From CAVPGH01 sp046726955 (lineage in GTDB: Bacteria > Acidobacteriota > Vicinamibacteria > Fen-336): 16,466 nucleotides of DNA. Positions 5,780-14,095 of this stretch are shown here, piece by piece. The notes beneath the pieces were generated by a model. It made no database searches and was not told the DNA's origin. It saw only the letters and a list, made by a program, of their open reading frames with translations. The position numbers and the translations under genes are program-made. The stretch's first letter is position 1, and each line of letters begins with the position of its first letter. The stretch is taken from positions 1-16,466 of the forward strand of contig JBKPBQ010000526.1 in assembly GCA_046726955.1 (NCBI GenBank). The letters are read 5' to 3'.

Positions 5780-6955
5780 CTAACGTCTCTTCGTTCTCGC
5801 CTTCCCGAGCGTGCGCCGGACTTCTTCCGTGTGCTGCCCGAGCGCGGGCGGCGGCGCCGCGGGAAGCGGGGGCGTCTCTGAGAGTTTCACGGGATTTCCC
5901 GGAACGGTGACAAAGCTGTCGCCGACGGCGAGATCGAGCAGCATGCCGCGCGCGGCGAGCTGAGGGTCGGCGAGGACGTCCTCGATCGTCCGGACGCGTC
6001 CGCAAGGTACGCCGGCGGTGACGAGGCGGTCGAGGAGCGAGTCCACCGTCTGGTCGCGAAAGAGGGCGGCGATGGCGTCGTTCAGCGCGGCGCGGTTGGC
6101 GAGGCGGAGCGTGTTCGTGGCGAAGCGCGGGTCGTTCTCGAGCGTTTGGGCGTTCACCGCGGCGCAGAACCGCGACCAGAGGCGCGGGTTGGCTACCGCG
6201 ACGACGACCTGGCCGTCCTTCGCCGGGAAAGGCTCGTACGGCGCGAGCGACGGGTGCGCGTTGCCGAGCCGGCCCGGGCTCTTCCCCGTGGCGGCGACGA
6301 TGCCGGCGGGCAGGCCGAGGATCGAAACCGCGGAGTCAAGAAGCGCCACGTCCACGACCCTCCCCTTCCCGGTCCGCGTCCGCGCGTAGAGAGCGAGCAG
6401 GATGCCCTGCACGGCGTAGAGCGCGGCCAGGCAGTCCGTGATCGCCACCCCGACCTTCGTGGGGCCGGTCTCGGGAAAGCCGGTGACGTCCATGAGTCCC
6501 GACTCGCCCTGGATGACGAGGTCGTAGCCGGGAAGCCCGCCGCGGGGTCCGGCCGCGCCGTAGCCGGAGATCGAGCAGTAGACGAGACGCTCGTTGAGCG
6601 AGCGCGCGCGGTCGGGCCCGAGCCCCAGCCGCTCGAGCGTGCCCGGCCGAAAGTTCTCCACGAGCACGTCGGCGCGGCGGACGAGCGCCTCGACGGTCTC
6701 GCGGCCCTCCGGGGACTTCAGGTCCAGGACGACGCTCTTCTTGTTGCGGTTCGTCCCGAGGTAGTACGTGCTCCAGCCCCCGACGAAGGGCGCCCACTCG
6801 CGCGTCTCGTCGCCGTGCCGCGGGTCCTCGATCTTGATCACCTCGGCGCCCATGTCTCCGAGCAGCATCGTGCAGAAGGGACCGGCGAGGACTCGAGTGA
6901 AGTCGAGGACGGTGAGGCCGGCGAGGGGCAGCTCGCCCGGAGGACCGCTCGGCAC
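5780..6955 (-). CDS. Family III CoA-transferase (CaiB/BaiF type)
   Basis: A 391-residue enzyme of the formyl-CoA/carnitine/bile-acid CoA-transferase family. It moves CoA between carboxylic acids through a covalent aspartyl-CoA intermediate, and the fold is an interlocked dimer. Family signatures run along the whole protein: LPLAGLTVLDFTRVLAGP (9-26), LGDMGAEVIKIEDP (32-45), NRNKKSVVLDLK (69-80), DVLVENFRPGTLERLGL (96-112), ISGYGAAGP (129-137), GYDLVIQGESGLMDVTG (143-159), and the predicted catalytic Asp174 in VGVAITDCLAALYAVQG. The C-terminal part carries VPCGRVRTIEDVLADPQ and the NPVKLSETPP motif. The start is GTG at 6955; no good Shine-Dalgarno sequence is visible. No acyl-CoA dehydrogenase or hydratase gene is adjacent, so substrate and pathway remain open. 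The anion permease encoded just upstream could bring in the carboxylate (inference). Confidence 0.93.
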   Translation of the reverse strand: MPSGPPGELPLAGLTVLDFTRVLAGPFCTMLLGDMGAEVIKIEDPRHGDETREWAPFVGGWSTYYLGTNRNKKSVVLDLKSPEGRETVEALVRRADVLVENFRPGTLERLGLGPDRARSLNERLVYCSISGYGAAGPRGGLPGYDLVIQGESGLMDVTGFPETGPTKVGVAITDCLAALYAVQGILLALYARTRTGKGRVVDVALLDSAVSILGLPAGIVAATGKSPGRLGNAHPSLAPYEPFPAKDGQVVVAVANPRLWSRFCAAVNAQTLENDPRFATNTLRLANRAALNDAIAALFRDQTVDSLLDRLVTAGVPCGRVRTIEDVLADPQLAARGMLLDLAVGDSFVTVPGNPVKLSETPPLPAAPPPALGQHTEEVRRTLGKARTKRR

Positions 6956-6993
6956 GGGCGCTAACGCTATTCGACCCGCCGCGGCGATTCAAG

Positions 6994-7011
6994 CCTCGCG
7001 GGCTCGCGAGG
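6994..7011 (-). terminator. Short hairpin directly after the anion permease stop codon
   Basis: CCTCGCG at 6994-7000 and CGCGAGG at 7005-7011 form a perfect 7-bp stem with a 4-nt loop. On the minus strand it begins 2 nt after the permease TGA and lies 38 bp before the CoA-transferase GTG. It is followed by CTTGAAT, with no real U-run. It may terminate or attenuate transcription between the two genes. Confidence 0.4.
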
Positions 7012-7013
7012 GC

Positions 7014-8240
7014 TCAGCGCATCCGCCACGCGAGATGAGCGGCCGCGATCGCCAGGGTCACGAGGGTCACCGGGATGCCGATCCGCGCGTGCTCCTTCCA
7101 GCCGATGCGGATCCCCCGCCGCGCCGCGGCGTCCACCACGAGGATGTTGGCGATGCTCCCCACGATCAGCAGGTTTCCCGCGAGCGTGGTGGCGAGGGCG
7201 AGGAGCGGCCCCGCGAGCGCGGGCTTCGCGACGGGGAGCAGGAGCATCACCGCGGGGACGTTGGAAACGACGTTCGAGAGCACGACCGTCGTGACGAACA
7301 GGGGAAGCGGGCGCTCGAGAGGAAAGCCGGCCGCGGCGAGGTCGCGGACGAGCTGCCCGACCAGCCCCGTCTGCTGGAACGCGTGGTTGACGACGAAGAG
7401 GCCGGTGAAGAGGACGAGGACCTCCCAGTCCACGAGCCCCAGGGTCTTGTTCGAGTGCATCCGCCGGCTCGTGAGCAGGATTCCCGCCCCCACGAGCGCG
7501 GCCACGTCGCGCGGCCACGGCGTGAAGAGGAAGACGACCAGGAGCGCGAAGGCGACCGTCAACCCCTTCGTGGATTGCCACCGGTCGAGGCGGGGAATGC
7601 GGTCGACATCGTCCACACCTTCGGCCGGCTCGATCCGCGCGAATCGTCCGCGGGACTGAAGGACGACGACGATCCAGGTGGCGGCGAGCCCGAGGACGAC
7701 GGGAACGGCGGCCTCCGCGAGGTAGCCGGCGAACGACAGCCCGAGCGCGCTGCCGATCAGCATGTTCTGCGGGTTGCCGATGAGGGTCGCCGCCGAGCCG
7801 ACGTTCGCGGCGCAGGCGAGGCTCAGGAGGTACGGGACCGGGTTCAACCCGCGTCGCACGCAAGCCTCGGCGAGGACCGGGGCCATGGACAGGCAGATGA
7901 TGTCGTTGCTGAAGACGGAGGAGAGCACGCCGGCGACGACGACGACGGCCCCCACGAGCGCTGCCGGCGAGAGCGGCAACCCCGCGACCTTGAGGGCAAC
8001 CCAGGGATAGAACCCGCCGAGCTGCAGCTGGGCGGAGACGGCCATGAACGAGAACAGAAGCAGGATGGTCGGCAGGTGGATCGCCCGTGCGGCCTCGCCG
8101 GGGCTGACGGCCTCCATCCCGATGAGGGCGATGGCTCCCAGGAGGGCGACACCGGTTCGGTCGAGCTGGAGGAACGGCAGCCCTCCGAGCACCATGCCCA
8201 GGTAGACGAGGAAGAACACGACGACGATGCCCGTGGTCAT
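7014..8240 (-). CDS. ArsB/CitM/SLC13-like anion permease (ion transporter superfamily)
   Basis: A 408-residue polytopic membrane protein with about ten to twelve hydrophobic segments, nearly all inner-membrane embedded. It shows the duplicated signature of the ion transporter superfamily. The first half has VFSNDIICLSMAPVL (109-123) and GSAATLIGNPQNMLIG (148-163); the second has SNVVSNVPAVMLLLP (322-336) and LAGNLLIVGSIANILVVDAA (353-372). The SND/SNV re-entrant loops and GNPQN / GSIAN motifs are where ion and substrate bind in this superfamily. A central cytosolic loop lies near residues 196-226. The spacing and motifs resemble YbiR-like and ArsB-like permeases. Neither arsenite nor a dicarboxylate can be assigned as substrate, and no ars genes are nearby. 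The start is ATG at 8240. It lies 58 bp upstream of the CoA-transferase gene on the same strand, with a hairpin between them. Confidence 0.88.
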   Translation of the reverse strand: MTTGIVVVFFLVYLGMVLGGLPFLQLDRTGVALLGAIALIGMEAVSPGEAARAIHLPTILLLFSFMAVSAQLQLGGFYPWVALKVAGLPLSPAALVGAVVVVAGVLSSVFSNDIICLSMAPVLAEACVRRGLNPVPYLLSLACAANVGSAATLIGNPQNMLIGSALGLSFAGYLAEAAVPVVLGLAATWIVVVLQSRGRFARIEPAEGVDDVDRIPRLDRWQSTKGLTVAFALLVVFLFTPWPRDVAALVGAGILLTSRRMHSNKTLGLVDWEVLVLFTGLFVVNHAFQQTGLVGQLVRDLAAAGFPLERPLPLFVTTVVLSNVVSNVPAVMLLLPVAKPALAGPLLALATTLAGNLLIVGSIANILVVDAAARRGIRIGWKEHARIGIPVTLVTLAIAAAHLAWRMR

Positions 8241-8535
8241 GACCGCGGTGGCTACGATCGAGCCTCGGGCACGACGGTGTCAAACGAGGACGTGGGTTCG
8301 CGTCGTTCTCGAGCGAGCGCCGGCGTCAATAGAGAAGATGCCGAACGCGCCAGAAGTGCGCGTGTGTGGCTAACGACTATCCGATCCTGGCTTCACGACT
8401 GCCGCACCGCGTTAACCGTGCGGGAATGACTCATTGTCGTGTGGCGCAAGTGATGGTACCAAAGAGTATCCCCTCCAACATTGCAGCCGTCCGACGAGCC
8501 GTCAGGCTCGCAGCCCAGAATAGGAGCTTCGATAA
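8241..8535. promoter_or_regulatory. Divergent intergenic region between permease and secreted glycosidase genes
   Basis: No gene is seen in these 295 bp. On the minus strand a perfect TTGACA (8283-8278) could be the -35 box of the permease gene, though no good -10 lies 16-18 bp downstream. On the plus side are two perfect small hairpins: CCGCAC/GTGCGG at 8402-8407 and 8418-8423 (10-nt loop), and CGAGCC-GTCA-GGCTCG at 8495-8510. The second lies 25 nt before the glycosidase ATG and just upstream of its Shine-Dalgarno sequence AGGAG (8522-8526). Local base composition around 8430-8490 is less GC-rich than the flanks. No known riboswitch pattern was recognised. Confidence 0.35.
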
Positions 8536-11418
8536 ATGATCGCGTCCAGGGCCACGGTCGCCTGTCTGGCGGGATTCTTCCTGCTCGCCGGACGCTTCGC
8601 CGCCGCGCAGAACAACGCCGACATCCAGCCCGCGAGCAGCAGCGTGCCCGGCGCGATCGCGCCCGGGGGGACGATCACCGTGCGCCTCCACGTGCGCAAC
8701 AACGGCACGACGACGTGGAAGGCGGGCACCAATCACCGCCTGGGCGCGCAGTACACGGGCACTCTCAACCAGATCTCGTGGAGCGGGTTCCCCTGCGGCG
8801 GCTACATGACGACACCCACGGACGGCCGCGTATACCTGTGCAACGACGTGGCGCCGGGCGCGTCGTACGACTTCACGTTCAACGTCAGCGCCGCCGCGAA
8901 CGCATCGGGGTCCCTGACCCTCTCGGTGCGGATGGTCCAGGACGGAGTCCAGTGGTTCGGAACCGCGGCCGCGTGGACTCTCGCCGTCCAGTCGGTCAAC
9001 GACGCCGAGATCCAGGCCGCCGCGAGTAGCGTTCCCGCGACGATCGCACCGGGGGTGACGGCCCCCGTGCGCGTCCGCGTGCGGAACGTCGGCTCCACGA
9101 CGTGGCGGGCGGCCACGAACCATCGCCTCGGCGCCGTGTACACGGGCACCGGGAGCAACCAGCTCATGTGGACTGCCTTCAACTGCGGCGGCTACATGAC
9201 GAAGCCCAGCGACGGCCGCGCGTTCCTCTGCAACGACGTGCTTCCGGGGGCGACCTACGACTTCCTGTTCAACGTCACCGCTCCCGCCTCCGCCTCGGGC
9301 TCCATCCGCCTCGGGGTGCGCATGGTCCAGGACGGCGTGCAGTGGTTCGGAGGCCAGTACGCCTGGACGCTGAGCGTGCCCGTGGACCTAACTCCGCCCA
9401 CGGCCACGATCACCGCTCCGACCGCGGGCGCGAGCTACTGCTCGAGCGTCTCCCCGCTGGCGATCTCCGGGACGGCCTCCGACGACGTCGGCGTCACGAG
9501 CGTGACCTGGAGGAACGCCGCGACTGGAGAGACGGGCACGGCCTCCGGAACGACCGCCTGGAGCGCGTCTGTCCGCCTCGCTCCGAACGGCAACCAGATC
9601 ACGGTGACTGCCACCGACGCCACCGGCAAGCAAGGTACGGACTCGTTCACGGCCGACTACACGCCGGCGGACACGACGCGTCCGGCGATCACGATCTCCA
9701 CTCCCACCACGCAGCCGACCTTCACGACCACGTCGACACCCAAGACGCTTTCGGGCACGGCGTCCGACAACGTCGGTGTCGCGAGCGTGACGTGGATGAA
9801 CGCGGTGAACGGCGCCACGGGCACGGCATCCGGAACCACGGCCTGGAGCGCGTCGATACCGCTCGTCTCCGGGGACAACCGCCTCACCGTCACGGCCCGT
9901 GACGCGGCGGGCAACCCGCGCTCCGCGTCGCTCGACGTCGACTTCGACGACAGCCGCGGCATCACCCGCATCTCCGACGCCCCCACCGTGCCTCTCTCCT
10001 ACGGCCAGGGCTCGCCGCTCGCTCCCGCGCTCGCCACCGGACGGATCTACGGCGAGCTCGCCGCGAACGCGCCCGCGCGCATGCGCGACCTCGCGGCGCT
10101 GGGCGTGCGCATCATCCGGCTCGAGATCGAGAACGCCACGCCGCCGGGCGAGTACCAGGCGATCGTGGCCGCCGCCCAGGCCGCGGGGATCGAGGTGCTC
10201 GCCCTCGTGACCTCCAACAGCATGGCCCTGGGCTCGCCCGGACCCATGGACGGCGACCAGACCTTCTTCGACCAGCAGTTCGTCCCGGCCTATATCGCGG
10301 CCATCGACCACGTGACGGCGATGTTGCCCACCGTGAAGTACGTCGAGGTCTGGAACGAGCCGGACGTCTACGGCTTCACGCCGATGTACAACTGGAACGG
10401 CTCGTGCGTGATCCTGGAGGGGGCGAACCGCTACGCGCTCCTGGCCACGCGCGTCTTCGAGACCATCCACCAGCGGCGCCTGTCCGGAGCGACGACGCCG
10501 CTGCTCGCCGCCTTCAGCGTGTCGCGCCAGGACGACTCCTGTCTGCGCAAGGGACTCTTCGACAGCACGGCCGTCTACAACCACCGCCACTTCTACCGTG
10601 TCCCGAACGGGCTCCCGGACGGTCTCCCCGCCGACATCGTGGCCATCCACGGCTACGGGAACGGCGGCAAGGCTCCCGACCAGGCGGGGTACACCTACTC
10701 CAACGGGACCTTCGCGACGGGCGTGACGGAGTTCCTGACCGCGAAGTTCGCCGACAACAAGAGCGTCATCAACCAGACTCCTGTCTGGTACACCGAGGTC
10801 GGCTACTCGTGGTCCCAGCTCGGCGCTCAGGGCCAGGCCGACGCGCTCCGGTTCGTGTTCTCGACCCTGGCCTCGCATCCCCAGGTGACTGCGCTCTTCT
10901 GGTACGACTACCGGGACGACGAGCACGTGTCCTGCCAGGTCGGCGAGCGGTTCGGGCTCCGCGACGAGGCGAGCACGGGCTTTGCGGCCCACCTGTCCTA
11001 CCTCGCCTACCAGGAGGTGTCGACGGGGCTCGGCGACGTGACCGCTCCCGCGGGAGCGCTCACCGCGCCGCTCACCAGCGGCGTCTACCCGGCGGGAGGC
11101 GCCATCGCCGTCTCTGGATGGGCCATCGACGCGTCGGGCAACGCGCCGATCGTGGAGATCACCGTGGGAGGCAACCTCGTGGCCTCGGTGATGGACGGCG
11201 GAACTCCTTCGCCCAAGGCCTGTGTCGAGGCCTACAGCGCGCGGTGCCCCGCGGTGGGCTTCACCCGCACAATCACCGCCCCCTCGACGGCGGGGACGTA
11301 CGAGATCGCGGTCCGGGCGCGGGACGCTTCCGGCAACGTCCGGGTCCTCGGCCGCGTGGACATCGTCGTCGTGCAGGGCGCGCTGGCCGTGCGCCGTCCG
11401 CTGGCTCTGAGCCGCTGA
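8536..11418 (+). CDS. Secreted modular glycosidase: Ig-like repeats plus clan GH-A-like TIM barrel
   Basis: A 960-residue exported protein. The signal peptide covers residues 1-24 (cleavage near FAAA-QN). Two NBR1-type Ig-like domains follow (about 28-151 and 156-281), each with AxSSVPxxIAPG, the GSTTW/GTTTW strand, a CGGYM...LCND cysteine pair (Cys87/Cys102, Cys217/Cys232) and VRMVQDGVQWFG. Next are two Ig-like domains of another type (287-376 and 382-470; GTASDDVGVTSVTW... TASGTTAWSAS). The region about 475-830 is a TIM-barrel glycosidase of clan GH-A style (GH39/GH5/GH10-like): the acid/base is probably Glu608 in VEVWNEPD, the nucleophile Glu754 in VWYTEVGYSW, and FWYDYRDDE (788-796) closes the pocket. 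A last Ig-like domain (835-947) carries Cys896/Cys904. AGGAG lies 9 nt before the ATG. It probably cuts an extracellular polysaccharide; the exact GH family and substrate are not assignable by eye. A strong hairpin follows the stop. Confidence 0.82.
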   Translation: MIASRATVACLAGFFLLAGRFAAAQNNADIQPASSSVPGAIAPGGTITVRLHVRNNGTTTWKAGTNHRLGAQYTGTLNQISWSGFPCGGYMTTPTDGRVYLCNDVAPGASYDFTFNVSAAANASGSLTLSVRMVQDGVQWFGTAAAWTLAVQSVNDAEIQAAASSVPATIAPGVTAPVRVRVRNVGSTTWRAATNHRLGAVYTGTGSNQLMWTAFNCGGYMTKPSDGRAFLCNDVLPGATYDFLFNVTAPASASGSIRLGVRMVQDGVQWFGGQYAWTLSVPVDLTPPTATITAPTAGASYCSSVSPLAISGTASDDVGVTSVTWRNAATGETGTASGTTAWSASVRLAPNGNQITVTATDATGKQGTDSFTADYTPADTTRPAITISTPTTQPTFTTTSTPKTLSGTASDNVGVASVTWMNAVNGATGTASGTTAWSASIPLVSGDNRLTVTARDAAGNPRSASLDVDFDDSRGITRISDAPTVPLSYGQGSPLAPALATGRIYGELAANAPARMRDLAALGVRIIRLEIENATPPGEYQAIVAAAQAAGIEVLALVTSNSMALGSPGPMDGDQTFFDQQFVPAYIAAIDHVTAMLPTVKYVEVWNEPDVYGFTPMYNWNGSCVILEGANRYALLATRVFETIHQRRLSGATTPLLAAFSVSRQDDSCLRKGLFDSTAVYNHRHFYRVPNGLPDGLPADIVAIHGYGNGGKAPDQAGYTYSNGTFATGVTEFLTAKFADNKSVINQTPVWYTEVGYSWSQLGAQGQADALRFVFSTLASHPQVTALFWYDYRDDEHVSCQVGERFGLRDEASTGFAAHLSYLAYQEVSTGLGDVTAPAGALTAPLTSGVYPAGGAIAVSGWAIDASGNAPIVEITVGGNLVASVMDGGTPSPKACVEAYSARCPAVGFTRTITAPSTAGTYEIAVRARDASGNVRVLGRVDIVVVQGALAVRRPLALSR
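8617..9945 (+). repeat. Two tandem pairs of domain-encoding repeats inside the glycosidase gene
   Basis: 8617-8988 and 9001-9378 encode the two NBR1-like Ig domains; 9394-9663 and 9679-9945 encode the two second-type Ig domains. The copies remain similar at DNA level, for example TGCGGCGGCTACATGAC in both first-type copies and CCTGGAGCGCGTC in both second-type copies. This indicates internal duplication within the gene, with synonymous and some replacement divergence since. Confidence 0.8.
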
Positions 11419-11448
11419 CAGGCGGGCTGAACCTCTAGATCGCCTCGA

Positions 11449-11477
11449 CTCCCCGCGCCGGTCCCCGGCGCGGGGAG
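11449..11477 (+). terminator. GC-rich intrinsic terminator-like hairpin after the glycosidase gene
   Basis: CTCCCCGCGCCGG (11449-11461) and CCGGCGCGGGGAG (11465-11477) form a perfect 13-bp stem with a TCC loop. It begins 30 bp after the glycosidase TGA and sits 62 bp before the permease ATG. No U-run follows, as is common in high-GC bacteria. It probably separates the two transcription units. Confidence 0.65.
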
Positions 11478-11539
11478 CGCCGACGTCTGGCGAGGCGAGA
11501 AATTGCAACCTTGGCCGTGGTCCGCGCGTCTCCAGGACC

Positions 11540-13999
11540 ATGGCGATCCCTACCCAGCTCAAGCACGTCCTCCGCCGGCTCGGCCGCGCGCCGATGTTCG
11601 CGGCCGTGACACTCCTGACGCTCGCGGTCGGCATCGGCGCCAACGCGGCGATCTTCAGCGTCGTCGAAGGCGTCCTCCTGAGACCGCTCCCGTACCCCCG
11701 GCCCGACGAGCTCGTCGGCGTCTGGCACACCGCTCCCGGGATCAACATTCCCGAGCTGAACGGCGCCCCTGCCCTCTACTTCACGTACCGCGAGGAGGGC
11801 CGGGCCTTCCAGGACGTCGGGCTGTGGGCGGAGCGGGCCGCGAGCATCACCGGCCTCGCCGAGCCGGAGCGGGTGACGGTCCTCCGGGTGACCGACGGGA
11901 TCCTGGGCATGCTGGGCGTGCCGCCCGCCCTCGGCCGACCCTTCAGCCTGAAGGACGACCAGGCGGGAAGCCCGCCCACGGCGGTCCTCGCCTACGGCTA
12001 CTGGCAGTCCCGGTTCGGCGGCGACCCGAACGTCGTCGGGCGCCGGCTGATGGTAGACGGCGAGGCGCACGAGATCATCGGCGTGATGCCGCGGCAGTTC
12101 CGATTCCTCGACGTGAAGGCGTCGCTCTTCCTTCCCCTGCAGTTCGACCGGAGCAAGGTCTTTCTCGGCAACTTCAGTTACCAGTCGGTGGCGCGGCTTA
12201 AGCCCGGCGTCACCCTCGAGGCGGCGAATGCCGACGTCGCGCGGATGCTGCCCATCGCCTTCGACCGCTTCCCCGCTCCTCCTGGCTTCGACAAGAAGAT
12301 GTTCGCGGAGGCGCGCATTGGCCCGAGCCTGCGGCCGTTCAAGCGCGACGTCGTCGGCGACATCGGCAAGGTCCTGTGGGTGCTGATGGGAACGATCGGC
12401 ATGGTGCTGCTCATCGCCTGCGCGAACGTGGCCAACCTGCTGCTCGTGCGGGCGGAGGGGCGGCAGCAGGAGCTGGCGGTCCGCGCCGCGCTCGGAGCGG
12501 GATGGGGCCAGATCGCGGGCGAGCTGCTCCTCGAGAGCCTCACCCTCGGGCTCCTCGGCGGCGCCCTCGGCCTGGGCGTCGCGTATGCGCTGCTGCGCCT
12601 GCTCGCCTACCTGGCGCCCGCGAACCTGCCCCGCCTCGAGGAGATCGCGATCGACGCTCCCGTGCTCCTCTTCACGGCGGCCGTCTCGGTGCTCGCGGGC
12701 GTCCTGCTCGGCCTCATCCCGGTCTTCAAGTACGCCGGTCCCCACGTGGCCGCCGCCCTCCGGAGCGGCGGGCGGTCCGCGAGCGAGAGCCGCGAGCGGC
12801 ACCGCGCCCGCAATACGCTCGTGGTGGTGCAGGTCGGCCTGGCTCTGGTGCTGCTCGTGAGCTCCGGCCTCATGATCCGGTCGTTCCGGGCGCTGCGCGA
12901 GGTGCAGCCCGGTTTCACCCGGCCCGAAGAAGTCCAGACCATCCGCATCTCGATCCCCGAAGCCCAGGTCAAGGACGAGGAGTCGGTCGTGCGGATGCAG
13001 CAGGCCATCCAGGAGAAGGTCGCGGCGATCCCGGGCGTGGCGTCGGTCGGGATGGCGAGCGGCATTCCCCTCGACGGCGACGACTGGCACGATCCCGTCT
13101 TCGCCGAAGACCGCACGTACGCCGAGGGCCAGCTGCCCGCCATCCGGCTCTTCAAGTTCGTGGCCCCGGGCTTCCTCGGCACGATGGGCACTCCCCTCCT
13201 GACCGGCCGCGAGCCCACCTGGAGCGAGGTCTACGACCGCGCGCCGCTCGTGATGGTCTCGGAGAACCTCGCGCGCGAGATGTGGGGCGATCCCGGGAGC
13301 GCGCTCGGCAAGCGCGTGCGCGAGAGCACGAAGGGAGCCTGGCGCGAGGTGATCGGCGTCGTCGCCGACGTGTACAACGACGGCCTCGACCAGAAGGCGC
13401 CGGCCACGGTCTACTGGCCGATCCTCATGAAGGACTTCGAAGGCGACGGGATGAGCCGGTCGCTGTCCTACGCGATCCGCGGGCCGCGCACCGGGACCGA
13501 GGGGTTCCTGAAGGAGATCCGGCAGGCCGTGTGGTCCGTGAACTCGAACGTTCCGGTGGCCTCCGTGCAGACGCTCGCGACCGTCTATGAGCACTCGATG
13601 GCCCGGACGTCCTTCACCATGGTCATGCTCGTGCTCGCGGGCGCCATGGCCCTGCTCCTCGGCGTCGTCGGCCTCTACGGCGTCATCTCGTACGCCGTCT
13701 CGCAGCGGACCCGCGAGATCGGCATCCGCATGGCGCTCGGCGCCCAGCGCGAGGAGCTGACGGGCATGTTCGTCCGGCACGGGCTCGTGCTCGCCTCGAT
13801 CGGCGCCGCCTGCGGCCTCGCCGCGGCCTTCGCCCTGAGCCGGCTGATGTCGTCGCTGCTCTTCGGCGTGGGCGCGGCCGATCCGTTGACGTACGCGCTC
13901 GTCGCGGTCACGCTCGTGTCGGCGGCGGTCGTCGCGAGCTACCTGCCGGCGCGGCGGGCGTCAGCGGTGGATCCGATGGACGCGCTGCGGGCGGAGTAG
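11540..13999 (+). CDS. ADOP-type FtsX/MacB-like ABC transporter permease
   Basis: An 819-residue inner-membrane protein made of two MacB-like modules. It opens with the family signature RLGRAPMFAAVTLLTLAVGIGANAAIFSVV leading into LLRPLPYPRPDELV (residues 13-59 overall). There follow a first periplasmic MacB_PCD domain (about 55-270), the first FtsX membrane block (about 276-395, with ANVANLLLVRAEGR and ELAVRAALGA), a further helix (426-446), a second periplasmic domain (about 455-685), and a second FtsX block at the C-terminus (SQRTREIGIRMALGAQ, then YLPARRASAVDPMDALR). These permeases normally work with a separate MacB-type ATPase in export or mechanotransmission across the envelope. No ATPase gene is adjacent here, as is usual for such orphan ADOP permeases in Acidobacteriota. 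The cargo is unknown. ATG at 11540 begins directly at the canonical N-terminus. Confidence 0.93.
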   Translation: MAIPTQLKHVLRRLGRAPMFAAVTLLTLAVGIGANAAIFSVVEGVLLRPLPYPRPDELVGVWHTAPGINIPELNGAPALYFTYREEGRAFQDVGLWAERAASITGLAEPERVTVLRVTDGILGMLGVPPALGRPFSLKDDQAGSPPTAVLAYGYWQSRFGGDPNVVGRRLMVDGEAHEIIGVMPRQFRFLDVKASLFLPLQFDRSKVFLGNFSYQSVARLKPGVTLEAANADVARMLPIAFDRFPAPPGFDKKMFAEARIGPSLRPFKRDVVGDIGKVLWVLMGTIGMVLLIACANVANLLLVRAEGRQQELAVRAALGAGWGQIAGELLLESLTLGLLGGALGLGVAYALLRLLAYLAPANLPRLEEIAIDAPVLLFTAAVSVLAGVLLGLIPVFKYAGPHVAAALRSGGRSASESRERHRARNTLVVVQVGLALVLLVSSGLMIRSFRALREVQPGFTRPEEVQTIRISIPEAQVKDEESVVRMQQAIQEKVAAIPGVASVGMASGIPLDGDDWHDPVFAEDRTYAEGQLPAIRLFKFVAPGFLGTMGTPLLTGREPTWSEVYDRAPLVMVSENLAREMWGDPGSALGKRVRESTKGAWREVIGVVADVYNDGLDQKAPATVYWPILMKDFEGDGMSRSLSYAIRGPRTGTEGFLKEIRQAVWSVNSNVPVASVQTLATVYEHSMARTSFTMVMLVLAGAMALLLGVVGLYGVISYAVSQRTREIGIRMALGAQREELTGMFVRHGLVLASIGAACGLAAAFALSRLMSSLLFGVGAADPLTYALVAVTLVSAAVVASYLPARRASAVDPMDALRAE

Positions 14000-14095
14000 C
14001 CTCCGGCAGACGATCAGACGACGCGGGCTCCGCAGACGCCGCAGCGCTTGTGGAGTAAGCTGCGCTGCCGTCGGATCGAGCCTCCGGGGGTGCCC

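Noticed and set aside
6768..8429. Long plus-strand frame opposite the CoA-transferase and anion permease genes
   Set aside because: Charged low-complexity translation without motifs; both minus-strand genes carry complete family signatures.
8430..8535. Riboswitch (cyclic di-GMP or fluoride type) in the glycosidase leader
   Set aside because: The hairpins are there, but none of the conserved core nucleotides of those classes could be lined up.
11491..11512. GG...TTGC pattern before the ADOP permease gene, considered as sigma-54 promoter
   Set aside because: The distance between the GG and GC pairs is wrong for the -24/-12 arrangement.
9388..11748. Very long open frame antisense to the glycosidase gene
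   Set aside because: Its translation is Arg/Gly/Val/His-rich low-complexity sequence without family motifs, as expected for antisense frames of high-GC genes; the plus-strand gene has a signal peptide, domains and catalytic residues.
11435..13780. Long open frame antisense to the ADOP permease gene
   Set aside because: Rich in His/Asp/Glu/Arg with no recognisable domain; the sense protein is an unmistakable full-length family member.
14041..14068. GCAGCGC/GCGCTGC 7-bp stem with 14-nt loop between the permease and amidase genes
   Set aside because: Short stem and large loop in very GC-rich DNA; could easily be chance and has no terminator or regulator context.
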